DNA of 64,000 nt from a virus. Positions 8,694-16,363 of the stretch are shown here, in pieces; position 1 is the first letter of the stretch; every line of letters begins with the position of its first letter. The notes under the pieces are model-generated. The model did not search any database. It saw only the letters and a list, made by a program, of their open reading frames with translations, and was not told where the DNA came from. The DNA is taken from positions 51,207 through 115,206 of IMG/VR virus record IMGVR_UViG_3300047476_001203, one strand, 5' to 3'. The translations under genes were made by a program, and so were the position numbers.

Positions 8694-9511
8694 AGTAGAT
8701 ATGAATTTTTCTTTTTATTATGGATTAGTAAATTATCTTCATTTATGAATTTATACAATTCCTCAGCAATTAATTTATATCCGTTGTTACTTGGGTGTTT
8801 ACCTGCGGTTGTGTCCACCCATCGATTATTATCCTCCCAAACATCTTTTCTATTTGTGTCGATTAACAAATTAGCCATTGTTTTATCTCTATAACCCCAA
8901 TATCTTTCACCCTCAATCAAATGAGTTTTATCAACCAGAACATCGATGTTTTTGTTAATCATAGTATCAAACGCATCGCAAAAAACATATCTAATCCCCA
9001 ACTCCTTAAACATAAATTGTAAGTGTAGAATGTAGTTTTGGTTAACTATGTCATAGTACGTGTCATTAAACAAATTACTAATGTAGTAATCTCTAAAATT
9101 CTTTTCCGCCCTATTATAGTTTACATTATCCCCACTAACACCGTCGAAAATATATTTGAAAAGATGTTGTTTACTCTTATATCGTTGACCCCAAATATGA
9201 AAACTATTCTCGTTTGGAAAAAATGGTAGTTGGTCTCTTAATGATGAGGACCACATAATAACAACAAAATCATCTTGAGTGATGATTTCATTTTTTAATT
9301 GATAACAAACTGTATTGAATATTGAGTTGTTCGAAAAAGCCCCAACTCCGTTATTTTTAACTTCACATTCAAGTAGTTCTGATAAGTGTTTTGGCCAACA
9401 ATATTTTTGTCTTATGTTAGTTCTTTCCTCAGGAATTTCTGTTGTTAATTCCTCATCAACATTACCCCCAACACCCTCAGTCCAACTATCTCCATATGTG
9501 AATAACTTCAT
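8690..9511 (-). CDS. SGNH/GDSL hydrolase-like protein
   Basis: This 273-aa protein has GDSWTEGVG near the N-terminus (Ser at 9), a block-II-like NNGVGAFSNNS around 53-63, and GKHPSNNGYKLIAEEL near the C-terminus supplying the His. The D of a DxxH pair is not obvious next to it. It is longer than the 4917 protein and carries a Tyr/Asn-rich insert. Overlap with the next gene is ATGA. It ends in Y-L-L after a Lys run. An esterase or acyltransferase acting on a glycan is the likely class. Confidence 0.7.
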   Translation of the reverse strand: MKLFTYGDSWTEGVGGNVDEELTTEIPEERTNIRQKYCWPKHLSELLECEVKNNGVGAFSNNSIFNTVCYQLKNEIITQDDFVVIMWSSSLRDQLPFFPNENSFHIWGQRYKSKQHLFKYIFDGVSGDNVNYNRAEKNFRDYYISNLFNDTYYDIVNQNYILHLQFMFKELGIRYVFCDAFDTMINKNIDVLVDKTHLIEGERYWGYRDKTMANLLIDTNRKDVWEDNNRWVDTTAGKHPSNNGYKLIAEELYKFINEDNLLIHNKKKNSYLL

Positions 9512-9522
9512 AAAACATTATC

Positions 9523-9666
9523 TTATTCCCCCAAGTGTTTAACCTTAATAGCTGTTACAACCGCTTGAAACGCAGTTGCTACTTTTGTTTTTAATTCACT
9601 TGAAATGGGTGCAACAATTGCTTTAATTGTTTGTGCAGGTCTTTCTATTCTTTCTTTTTGTGCCAT
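9523..9666 (-). CDS. Small 47-aa protein of unknown function
   Basis: An ATG at 9666 opens a 47-codon frame that fills the gap between the ATP-grasp/Hint gene and the SGNH gene. The protein starts MAQKERIERPAQTIKAIV and is predicted as one amphipathic helix rich in Ala/Lys/Val. It lies 12 nt after the stop of the upstream gene and 11 nt before the next start. There are no Cys residues and no membrane segment. Its position directly after the protein with the Cys-rich tail makes it a possible partner, but there is no direct evidence. Confidence 0.55.
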   Translation of the reverse strand: MAQKERIERPAQTIKAIVAPISSELKTKVATAFQAVVTAIKVKHLGE

Positions 9667-9678
9667 AATATTTTAATT

Positions 9679-11169
9679 TTATATTTTCGGTACGGGTACA
9701 TTTGAACAACCAGGACAGTACCAGCTATTACACCAGTGTCCACAATAGTTCCAAGGACACCAACAAGTATTGTGCATCACACTAAAATCACCATCACCAA
9801 TATCAACTAAGAATAAATCTGAAGATTCAAAGTCCAAACTATAAATGGTTTTTTGTGCGTGTTCCATTTCCAATCCTGTAATCTCTACAGTTGTTAATAG
9901 ATTAGTGTTAGTGTCAGTGATTACTAATTTGTCACCAACGTACATTTTATTAACTCTCTCAAATCTTGTTGCTGTTGAACCTGATTCTTCAATATAATAT
10001 GTTGCTGAAGGTGCATCAGTCCAAGTTCTACCGTCAGATAATGTTATTCTAATGTAAATTGTATCAACCTCGGCTGATACCATAGCATTTAATGTGGTTC
10101 CGGTTTGTATTAAAGTTAAGTTATCTTGAGCAACAGTACTATCCCAACCAAACGTGTCAATTTTATTTTGTTCAAATTTAGCTGCGTGGTTATCATTTAA
10201 ATCGACATAATCTATTGAACGAACATAATCCCCTAATTGTATCGTATCAACATCCAACAATGTTCCATCGTATTTTAAAATAACACTATCATCATCTGTG
10301 TGATAATCGTTCTTTGCGTAGTTACCCAATTCTTTAGTAATATACTTGTATCTACTTTTCTGATTTAACTTGTTGGTTCCTGTAACAAACTCATCATCTG
10401 CAAATGTCAACGGTAATATTGTTGATTGGGTGTACCCACCCATATGAATAACATCCAATTCAGGTCCGTAAATAATATCAATACTTCTTATGATTGAGTA
10501 TCTACCTTGAACTAAATTATCTTCAGAAAATATAAATTCTTGAGCCAAGTGGTTAGGTTCAAGATTAGTCTTTAAATCTGATAAATCAGTACTTCCTGTA
10601 ATTCTGTATATTGCAGGATAATCCATTGGGTTATAAGCAGGATTTCTTGGTTTTATTAGTACGTTTGGATTTGATGTTGTGGTATAATCAACATCATTTA
10701 AAGTATCTAAATTTAACGACGTGGATGTGAAATATGTGTTTGGTACATATGTCGACCCACTCATTAATGAGAAAAATTCAAATTTATCGGCACAATATGT
10801 CTCATCAACCAACGCAGTGGTATCGAAGGATTGTCTTAATATAAACTTATGAACATCATCTTCAATATAGGGAACGGTAACTGAACCGACCGGAACAATA
10901 AATTCAGTAAATGACATATTATTCTCCTGACACTTTTCTTCTAATATTCTCTTAAATCTATACTGTTCAGTTAAGGGTTTATATGCGTCTCCTTCAGTCC
11001 ATATTAAGTAAAATTCAGTGATGTTGTTACTAACTAACATCGTGAATAATGAGGTATAATCAAGCAAATCCGCACCCTCATTATAGATTGTGGTGTTTGT
11101 GTTTATTTCCAAAAACTTCACCGAGTCTCCCGTTTGTAGTAAGTCACTACCAATTATAGTTGCTTTCAT
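9679..11169 (-). CDS. ATP-grasp-like / Hint-like protein with Cys/Trp-rich tail
   Basis: This 496-aa protein appears to have three parts. Residues about 1-285 look like an ATP-grasp ligase: DKFEFFSLM near 128-136, VPNTYF, NVLIKPR at 169-175 and LAQEFI at 208-213 follow the usual order of ATP- and Lys-bearing motifs. Residues about 290-467 look like a Hint (intein/hedgehog) domain: DSVILKYDGT, IQLGDYVRSID, SLDFESSDLFLVD, ending VMHN at 464-467. The first-residue Cys of an active Hint is not seen; His290 is at about that place. The last 29 residues hold six Cys (469, 471, 476, 480, 485, 488) and five Trp. HN-T at 466-468 is the place where an intein C-terminus would cleave. Promoter-like boxes lie upstream. 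Both domain calls are from motif order only. Confidence 0.55.
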   Translation of the reverse strand: MKATIIGSDLLQTGDSVKFLEINTNTTIYNEGADLLDYTSLFTMLVSNNITEFYLIWTEGDAYKPLTEQYRFKRILEEKCQENNMSFTEFIVPVGSVTVPYIEDDVHKFILRQSFDTTALVDETYCADKFEFFSLMSGSTYVPNTYFTSTSLNLDTLNDVDYTTTSNPNVLIKPRNPAYNPMDYPAIYRITGSTDLSDLKTNLEPNHLAQEFIFSEDNLVQGRYSIIRSIDIIYGPELDVIHMGGYTQSTILPLTFADDEFVTGTNKLNQKSRYKYITKELGNYAKNDYHTDDDSVILKYDGTLLDVDTIQLGDYVRSIDYVDLNDNHAAKFEQNKIDTFGWDSTVAQDNLTLIQTGTTLNAMVSAEVDTIYIRITLSDGRTWTDAPSATYYIEESGSTATRFERVNKMYVGDKLVITDTNTNLLTTVEITGLEMEHAQKTIYSLDFESSDLFLVDIGDGDFSVMHNTCWCPWNYCGHWCNSWYCPGCSNVPVPKI

Positions 11170-11187
11170 AAATTTTGTTTCCTTACA

Positions 11188-11230
11188 ATAAATATATCTA
11201 TAAAAATATTATTAGAAAAGGATATTTATA
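11188..11230 (-). promoter_or_regulatory. Candidate promoter region before the ATP-grasp/Hint gene
   Basis: The 91-nt gap upstream of 11169 is almost pure A/T. On the sense strand it contains TATAAATA (11223-11230), identical to the T4 late box, and ATATTTAT (11188-11195), one base off the octamer found before fibre genes. An AAGGAA stretch lies about 10 nt before the ATG, one of the few Shine-Dalgarno-like sites in the window. Confidence 0.35.
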
Positions 11231-11260
11231 ATGTTTATTTTTTTATTATATATGTATATA

Positions 11261-11548
11261 TTAAATTAAAGTACTCTTATTCTTATTTTTAACAGGTGTT
11301 ATGTAATCTGAATCCACTTCTTCCCAATAACCCTTAGTACAAGGATTGAAATTTTTAGAGAATACTTTTTTATTTAGAGGACACCCACAATCACCACAGT
11401 AAGCAGACCACTTCACGCCCCTCAAAACTTCTTTTCTGTAATCACAACCCAAACAAACATTTAATCTTTTTTCTGCCAATTCCTCTTGTTTAGGTGTTGG
11501 GTTAAATGATGTTTTCCAAGCCTCAAAAATTTCTTTATAATCTATCAT
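11261..11548 (-). CDS. Small Cys-cluster (zinc-ribbon-like) protein
   Basis: This 95-aa protein contains CLGC at 32-35, then YCGDCGC at about 51-57 and a further Cys at about 70, a layout fitting one zinc or metal site. The N-terminal 30 residues are helical (IFEAWKTSF, PKQEELAEKRL). Similar small CxxC proteins are common in large phages, with no known function. It overlaps the sulfotransferase-like gene upstream by 4 nt. It ends in K-S-T-L-I, one of the clearest examples of the local C-terminal signature, and here no next start codon overlaps the end. Confidence 0.65.
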   Translation of the reverse strand: MIDYKEIFEAWKTSFNPTPKQEELAEKRLNVCLGCDYRKEVLRGVKWSAYCGDCGCPLNKKVFSKNFNPCTKGYWEEVDSDYITPVKNKNKSTLI

Positions 11549-12336
11549 ATTAAAGTCTTGGTTAATTTCGGTAGGTCGTAATAATCATAAATACTGTTGT
11601 ACTTTTTTATAAAATCATCATCTAAAGTTATTACACATTCCATATGTTTACTCGAATTAACCGAATGAAGTTCAAAAGGTTTTTCTAAAATATTCGACAC
11701 CCATTCTTCCAATTTATTCAATTCATTGAAGTCAAACCAAATTATTGTTTGGTCATTATTTGTCCAATTAGATAATGGAGTTAATAAGATATCAATCATA
11801 TTAACCGCGTACCCTTTGGTATTTGATTTAAAATATTCTTCTTCCGACTTTTTAAATTTTGATGTTACTGAAATATCTATTTTTTCGTCAATCAACTTTA
11901 AATCCATTAAGAACTCACATATCTTGTCCCATCTTTGTTTTTTAGTTGCAACATCTTCTTTTGTAAAAAAGAATAACTCATTCAACGATAGTTTGGAGAA
12001 TTTTTTATAAATTTTATGAAACCCCATTCTTTGTAAATCAAATAAAACGTGTTTATATAATGAATAAAATCTCTCGTGTCTTTGTCTTTTAACCGCAATA
12101 ATCGGATAGTTTCTACCAAACTTACTCTGTAAATCAATTAAAGATTCGTGTCCGTGATAGATATAGTTCATCAAATCTTTTTTATCCACCGATTTAAAAT
12201 CAATATCTGAATTCGCTAACTCCCACTCCCCATTATGTGTTTGAATTTTAACATCATTAACCAAACAAGAATAATGAAAGGCAGTTGACGCACATCTCGG
12301 TAAACTCAAATAAAAAAACTTATTTTCAACTAACAT
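11545..12336 (-). CDS. Sulfotransferase-like protein, second copy
   Basis: This 263-aa protein starts FFYLSLPRCASTAF, matching the 5'-phosphosulfate loop (P13-R-C-A-S17), and has IIAVKRQRHERFYSLYKH at 79-96, matching the 3'-phosphate segment (R84, S92). Its length is normal for family members such as glycan sulfotransferases. The enzyme class moves a sulfo group from PAPS to hydroxyl or amino groups. The start overlaps the upstream oxygenase stop (TAATG) and the protein ends in T-K-T-L-I. With 7633-8130 and the APS kinase at 15905 it forms a candidate sulfation set. Confidence 0.65.
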   Translation of the reverse strand: MLVENKFFYLSLPRCASTAFHYSCLVNDVKIQTHNGEWELANSDIDFKSVDKKDLMNYIYHGHESLIDLQSKFGRNYPIIAVKRQRHERFYSLYKHVLFDLQRMGFHKIYKKFSKLSLNELFFFTKEDVATKKQRWDKICEFLMDLKLIDEKIDISVTSKFKKSEEEYFKSNTKGYAVNMIDILLTPLSNWTNNDQTIIWFDFNELNKLEEWVSNILEKPFELHSVNSSKHMECVITLDDDFIKKYNSIYDYYDLPKLTKTLI

Positions 12337-12905
12337 TAGATTAATGATTTTTTAATTAGTTTGGAGGGCCATACGTTTATTGAATATCTAACCCCACTTG
12401 TTATTTCTTTAACAGAGTGTACAATATTTGAATCGAAGATGAATACGCTACCTTCTTTTTTAGGTACTGAATGTTCAATTTCATTTACAATATACTTTAC
12501 ATCACCATCCTCATATTGGTCGTTCAATTGAATTATATAGGTTATTGTTGCCCCATTTACAATTTCGTGACTGTCTGGATGCCAATCTAAAAAATCTCCC
12601 TCACCGTATCTATTAAATGAATAATTGTGTATTCGATTATACGTGATTCCATTAAACGGATTCAATTCATTAGATAATGTGATGATTTTATCAGTTAAAC
12701 TTTTCAATATTGGTATACCCAACATTTCATTAGTAAAATAAGTACCCATTCGTTTATTACCCTCGTACGCAACATTCTCAGTCATTACTTTTCCATTGAT
12801 AACAAGTGATGACTTCATTTGAATTAACCCAATAGATTCACCTAACTTTATCAAAGACTTACACTCATCAGGAGTTAAAAAATTTTCAATGTACCTCGTA
12901 AACAT
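12336..12905 (-). CDS. 2OG-Fe(II) oxygenase, prolyl-hydroxylase type
   Basis: This 189-aa protein has the triad H109-x-D111 and H163 and the 2OG-binding R173, with GVRYSINVWP closing the core as in P4H-like enzymes. It is related to the 8127 and 14803 proteins but clearly diverged. It is packed between another oxygenase (1 nt gap) and a sulfotransferase (1 nt overlap). The C-terminus is K-K-S-L-I. Substrate unknown; hydroxylation of a peptide, sugar or lipid are all possible. Confidence 0.85.
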   Translation of the reverse strand: MFTRYIENFLTPDECKSLIKLGESIGLIQMKSSLVINGKVMTENVAYEGNKRMGTYFTNEMLGIPILKSLTDKIITLSNELNPFNGITYNRIHNYSFNRYGEGDFLDWHPDSHEIVNGATITYIIQLNDQYEDGDVKYIVNEIEHSVPKKEGSVFIFDSNIVHSVKEITSGVRYSINVWPSKLIKKSLI

Positions 12906-12906
12906 T

Positions 12907-13560
12907 TTATATTATAGATTTTTCTTTTTTTATATAATCAAACCCAACATTACCAGCAATTACAATTCTATCGACGGTTGAGTTGGGTGCGTTATTTGGA
13001 CTATGTGGCATATCCGCCTCCATAATAATCAAATCATCTTCCTCGGGTCTAATCCAATATTCTTTATTATTCTTTCCTCTAAAATAAAGTACCCCATCCT
13101 CACCATTCATAACATCAGGCATTTGAACATAATAAACATAAGTGTAATGAGGTATAAAAGATTTCATTTCTTTGTTTATGTCTGTGTGTACGTGAAATTT
13201 ATCAACCCCTTTTAATTCCTCGTGTTTGAATTGTATTTGTACAGGGTTAGTTGAACGGACAACATTAACCCAAGCGTCGGTATTAATTTTATTATATACC
13301 ACGTTCCTTTCTTTATATAAATCCTTACAGTGGTCAATTCCTATTTGAATGATTTCATCCATTTTAGTTTCAATATTAATTTCACCTGTAAAATTTATAT
13401 TGTTGTTCCATTCTTTTTTATACCCAAACCCATCAGTCTTAATATCTGGTTGGGATTCGATAACAAAATTGGCCTCCTTCAACAATGTATCTTTATCGGA
13501 CAACTTATTCAATTTAATTTTCCAAATATATGTGGAATCATCAAAATATAATTTCTCCAT
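12907..13560 (-). CDS. 2OG-Fe(II) oxygenase, putative 2OG-Fe_Oxy family
   Basis: This 217-aa protein has H125-x-D127, distal H186 within MPHSPNNAP, and R198, the full iron and 2OG set. The N-terminal 100 residues (helical, with NTDAWVNVVR before the core) are typical of the larger putative 2OG-Fe(II) oxygenases common in marine phages. It lies between the halogenase (1 nt gap) and another oxygenase. The C-terminus is K-S-I-I. Nothing indicates the substrate. Confidence 0.8.
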   Translation of the reverse strand: MEKLYFDDSTYIWKIKLNKLSDKDTLLKEANFVIESQPDIKTDGFGYKKEWNNNINFTGEINIETKMDEIIQIGIDHCKDLYKERNVVYNKINTDAWVNVVRSTNPVQIQFKHEELKGVDKFHVHTDINKEMKSFIPHYTYVYYVQMPDVMNGEDGVLYFRGKNNKEYWIRPEEDDLIIMEADMPHSPNNAPNSTVDRIVIAGNVGFDYIKKEKSII

Positions 13561-13561
13561 A

Positions 13562-14806
13562 TTATATCAATTCTTTTTTAAGTACTTTTCTGTTTTTTCT
13601 AAAAATGGTTAAATAATTGTTTACAAAAAAAGTAAGCTCATTTGGTGTAATATCTTCCAATTCGAACGATGATAATAATTCCATATCACTTCTAACTGTG
13701 ATTGAGTTATTTTTGTCTAATATCTTTTTTAGTTTTGGAGGTATCGGCATTGATGTACAGTCTTTCCAAAATTGGTTGTCATCTCTCTCACACAAATAAT
13801 GATATCTTATGAAATTTAGATTTTGTTCATTTATTTGGTAGCACCATTTATTATACCTCTCGACATATTGTTCATCAAAGTTAAAATCAATTAACTTCTT
13901 TAACTGCATTATGGTTGACATCAAAGATGTTGCTTCTAAAGGTTCAATAAACCCATAAGATAGTCCTATTGATATACTATTCCCAATCCAACTTCTTTTA
14001 TGTGTACCGGGGTTAAAGTCAAATACTTTTTGTAACGTTACTTCGTGACCTAATCGTTTTTCAATCTCTTTCTTGGCATCTTCAACAGTTATGTATTTGT
14101 CATTGAAAACATAACCACAACCCCATCTATGTTGTAATGGAATTTTAAACATCCATCCACAATCCATTGATATCATTTCGGTATATGTCTTATCGTTTAG
14201 TTGGTATTTGTTTTCTTGTGGTAAAAAGAACGCTAACGCCTTATTCATCATCAAGTAATCAGTATATCCAATCCACTCTTCTTTATGTACACCATCAATG
14301 ATAATTTTAGCGAACCCACTACAATCAAATACAAAATCTAAATCTATGGTTCTACCATCTTTCAATTGTAATTCTGAAATAATACTATTTTCATTTTTTA
14401 TTTCACTTACCTCACCATCAACACAGTTAACTCCTCTATTAATTGCAATTTCTTTAAAGTATTGGGCAACTAATCTCGCGTCAAAATGGTAAGCATATGA
14501 TTTGTTAATTTCATTCGGTCCGTCACCAAAGAAGAGGTGTTTTGATAACTCATTATTACCCGTCCAATTATATAAGTGTAATCCACCTTTTACTGTTGAT
14601 TTAGTTTTCTCGAAAAATTCATTCTGATTAATATCTAACAATGAAAGCATTTTACCGAAGTTGGAAGTTCCTCCTTCGCCAGCCCCTAATATCCCAATTT
14701 TAGAACTCTCCACTAATGTGACATTAGTATCCTTCCAAAATTTATTTACAACCAAAGAGGTTAACCAACCAGCAGTACCTCCTCCAATTATTACAACTTT
14801 TTTCAT
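13562..14806 (-). CDS. Flavin-dependent halogenase, tryptophan-halogenase type
   Basis: This 414-aa protein has the FAD motif GGGTAGW at 8-14 and AGEGGTSNFG at 42-51. The conserved Lys that carries hypohalite is at 73 (TVKGGLHLYNW). The W-x-W-x-I-P signature appears as W218-M-F220-K-I-P223, so the second Trp is Phe. The IEPLEATS segment near 287-294 supplies the conserved Glu, with Ala where bacterial enzymes usually have Ser. Length is shorter than PrnA/RebH (about 530). Cyanophages encode related enzymes (VirX1, reported as an iodinating halogenase). It needs reduced flavin, presumably from the host. It overlaps the upstream oxygenase by ATGA and ends in K-K-E-L-I. Halide and substrate cannot be read from sequence. 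Confidence 0.85.
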   Translation of the reverse strand: MKKVVIIGGGTAGWLTSLVVNKFWKDTNVTLVESSKIGILGAGEGGTSNFGKMLSLLDINQNEFFEKTKSTVKGGLHLYNWTGNNELSKHLFFGDGPNEINKSYAYHFDARLVAQYFKEIAINRGVNCVDGEVSEIKNENSIISELQLKDGRTIDLDFVFDCSGFAKIIIDGVHKEEWIGYTDYLMMNKALAFFLPQENKYQLNDKTYTEMISMDCGWMFKIPLQHRWGCGYVFNDKYITVEDAKKEIEKRLGHEVTLQKVFDFNPGTHKRSWIGNSISIGLSYGFIEPLEATSLMSTIMQLKKLIDFNFDEQYVERYNKWCYQINEQNLNFIRYHYLCERDDNQFWKDCTSMPIPPKLKKILDKNNSITVRSDMELLSSFELEDITPNELTFFVNNYLTIFRKNRKVLKKELI

Positions 14807-15351
14807 ATTAGATTTTGTTTATTTGTGGTGGTCTTAACAATCGACACCCAATTTACTAATGAGTACCTTGTACCCGATTCAACAGGAGTAACTCTATGTC
14901 TTAAACCTGATTCAAAAACATATAATGTACCTGCTCTTTTTTGTGAAGGTACAACGTCACCTTTCGAATCTTTTATTTCTAAAAATCCACCTTCGTAGTT
15001 ATCATTTAAAAGAATAACTGTTGACACAATTCTTTCTTTAAAAGTATTTGAATCTCTATCGGTGTGCCAACCATAATACTCACCAACTTTATACTCTGTA
15101 AATTGAAAAGAGCCGAGACCTGTGACCTCGGCTCCGTTCAATTTAAAAGATTCTCTTAATATTTCTTTTAATCTGATATTAATATCACCCAAATCATCAA
15201 TCCAAGATACTGAAGATTTTCTTTCGTTCGGATTTCCGTTCGCAACTCCCGCAGTTTCTAATGTTAATTCTTTGTGACACTTGTTTAACACATAATGACA
15301 TTCATCATTTGATAAAAAGTTTTCAAATATGTAGAATTCATTATTTGTCAT
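14803..15351 (-). CDS. 2OG-Fe(II) oxygenase, PKHD type
   Basis: This 182-aa protein has H96-x-D98, H152 and R162. The layout YYGWHTD, TVILLNDNYEGG, VPSQKRAGTLYVF, HRVTPVESGTRYS is that of PKHD-type hydroxylases. It is translationally coupled to the halogenase downstream (ATGA overlap) and overlaps the DUF2061 gene upstream by 11 nt. Halogenase next to oxygenase is also known from cyanophages. The C-terminus is K-Q-N-L-I. Confidence 0.85.
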   Translation of the reverse strand: MTNNEFYIFENFLSNDECHYVLNKCHKELTLETAGVANGNPNERKSSVSWIDDLGDINIRLKEILRESFKLNGAEVTGLGSFQFTEYKVGEYYGWHTDRDSNTFKERIVSTVILLNDNYEGGFLEIKDSKGDVVPSQKRAGTLYVFESGLRHRVTPVESGTRYSLVNWVSIVKTTTNKQNLI

Positions 15352-15562
15352 TTTCCTTTCTTAATCCAAATTTTATCCACTTATACCATATCCTTTCGTG
15401 AATATAATATTGAATTGGTTTATATACAAGTTCAGCTATACCAAATGCCGCTCCGACTTTAATATCACTACTAACCCACCACATTATTACAAATCCAATT
15501 AATGTACTTATAACTCTGTAGGATATAGTTTTAGCTATATGTCGTTTACGTTCTACTACCAT
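15341..15562 (-). CDS. DUF2061 small membrane protein
   Basis: This 73-aa protein starts with a basic segment (RKRHIAKTISYR) followed by two short hydrophobic stretches (about 16-31 and 34-47) and YKPIQYYIHERIWYKW, which is the usual pattern of DUF2061. The family has no proven role but is often found beside sulfate-activation genes in bacteria. Here it overlaps the nucleotidyltransferase gene by 17 nt, in the same cluster as the APS kinase. Probably sits in the inner membrane. Confidence 0.75.
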   Translation of the reverse strand: MVVERKRHIAKTISYRVISTLIGFVIMWWVSSDIKVGAAFGIAELVYKPIQYYIHERIWYKWIKFGLRKENDK

Positions 15563-15908
15563 CGTTGTTTATTTCTCCATTACGAATTTTAGTACCACTT
15601 ATAACCGCAACATCTGCTGGTGGTTCGTGATAGATTACTTCATACCCAACACCTCTACCATAATTCACCGACTCAATGTCAGGAATAATGGATAATAATA
15701 ACTTATCAAAATTGTCATTAAAGAAAGGTTCTTTAATTAATTCTTCAAACACTTCTCGTGCCGTTTTGGGATTGTTTTCATCAACTTCAACATCTCTAAT
15801 TGCAACCCATACATTTTTACCTTGGTCTAATTGTTGTCTAATTAACCATTCGTGTCCTTTGTGCCAATTCTGCCATCTTCCGATGTACAGTGCATACTTT
15901 TTACTCAT
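15546..15908 (-). CDS. Mini nucleotidyltransferase (HxGH superfamily)
   Basis: This 120-aa protein has the nucleotidyl-transfer signature H17-K-G-H20 in GRWQNWHKGHEWL and ISGTKIR at about 103-109, corresponding to the ISxTxxR ATP-binding motif. It belongs to the adenylyl-/cytidylyltransferase superfamily, which includes ATP sulfurylase, NMN adenylyltransferase and TagD. Its size is close to TagD-like enzymes and far below ATP sulfurylase (about 380 aa). Position directly upstream-coupled to APS kinase (4-nt overlap) suggests a part in making an activated sulfate or sugar-phosphate, but the actual substrate is open. Confidence 0.65.
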   Translation of the reverse strand: MSKKYALYIGRWQNWHKGHEWLIRQQLDQGKNVWVAIRDVEVDENNPKTAREVFEELIKEPFFNDNFDKLLLSIIPDIESVNYGRGVGYEVIYHEPPADVAVISGTKIRNGEINNDGSRT

Positions 15909-16339
15909 AAAAATAATTTATTGATTAATTCCGTGTACGATACCATTAATTCGGTATCAGTTGTGTTAATTGATATATAATTTTCGGTTGGGGGTTCGTA
16001 GTCCTTAACGTGAAAGTTTTCCCTACCTCTAATCTCAGTTGTATGAACGTATATTTCAATTGCACCGGATTTACCTTTAAGGTCATCCCTTAAATCTTTA
16101 TATGGTGACACTAACGACGCCACCACATTGTATCCTTTTTCATTTAGAAAGTGTGCAATATCCATAGCCTTTTGAATATTTGCACGTCTTCCATTTTCAG
16201 AATAATCTTTATTTTTAAAGATGTCTCTTAAATCGTCACCATCAATGTGAATAGTGTTTCCAACATTTAAATACTCAACTAACTTTTTAGCTAAGGTTGT
16301 TTTACCTGCACCAGGTTGTCCTGTAAACCAATAAATCAT
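15905..16339 (-). CDS. cysC: Adenylylsulfate kinase (CysC-like), shortened
   Basis: This 144-aa protein has the Walker A GQPGAGKTT at 7-15, IDGDDLRD, the NGRRANI segment, and SLVSPYKDLRD around 96-106, all characteristic of APS kinase, which turns APS plus ATP into PAPS. It is shorter than bacterial CysC (about 200 aa): the usual RDPKGLYKKA loop after the central strand seems missing, though DYEPP remains. The same compact form is used by some marine phages and bacteria. It overlaps the nucleotidyltransferase by ATGA. PAPS made here could feed the two sulfotransferase-like proteins at 7633 and 11545. Confidence 0.8.
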   Translation of the reverse strand: MIYWFTGQPGAGKTTLAKKLVEYLNVGNTIHIDGDDLRDIFKNKDYSENGRRANIQKAMDIAHFLNEKGYNVVASLVSPYKDLRDDLKGKSGAIEIYVHTTEIRGRENFHVKDYEPPTENYISINTTDTELMVSYTELINKLFL

Positions 16340-16363
16340 ATGATATAATGTAACGAAAAAAAA

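Noticed and set aside
11588-11595. Another copy of the late-box octamer
   Set aside because: It lies inside the sulfotransferase coding region (encoding part of an Asp/Tyr stretch) and precedes no gene start at a fitting distance.
15546-15908. Calling the HxGH protein an ATP sulfurylase
   Set aside because: It is about a third of the normal length; only two motifs match and these are common to the whole nucleotidyltransferase superfamily.
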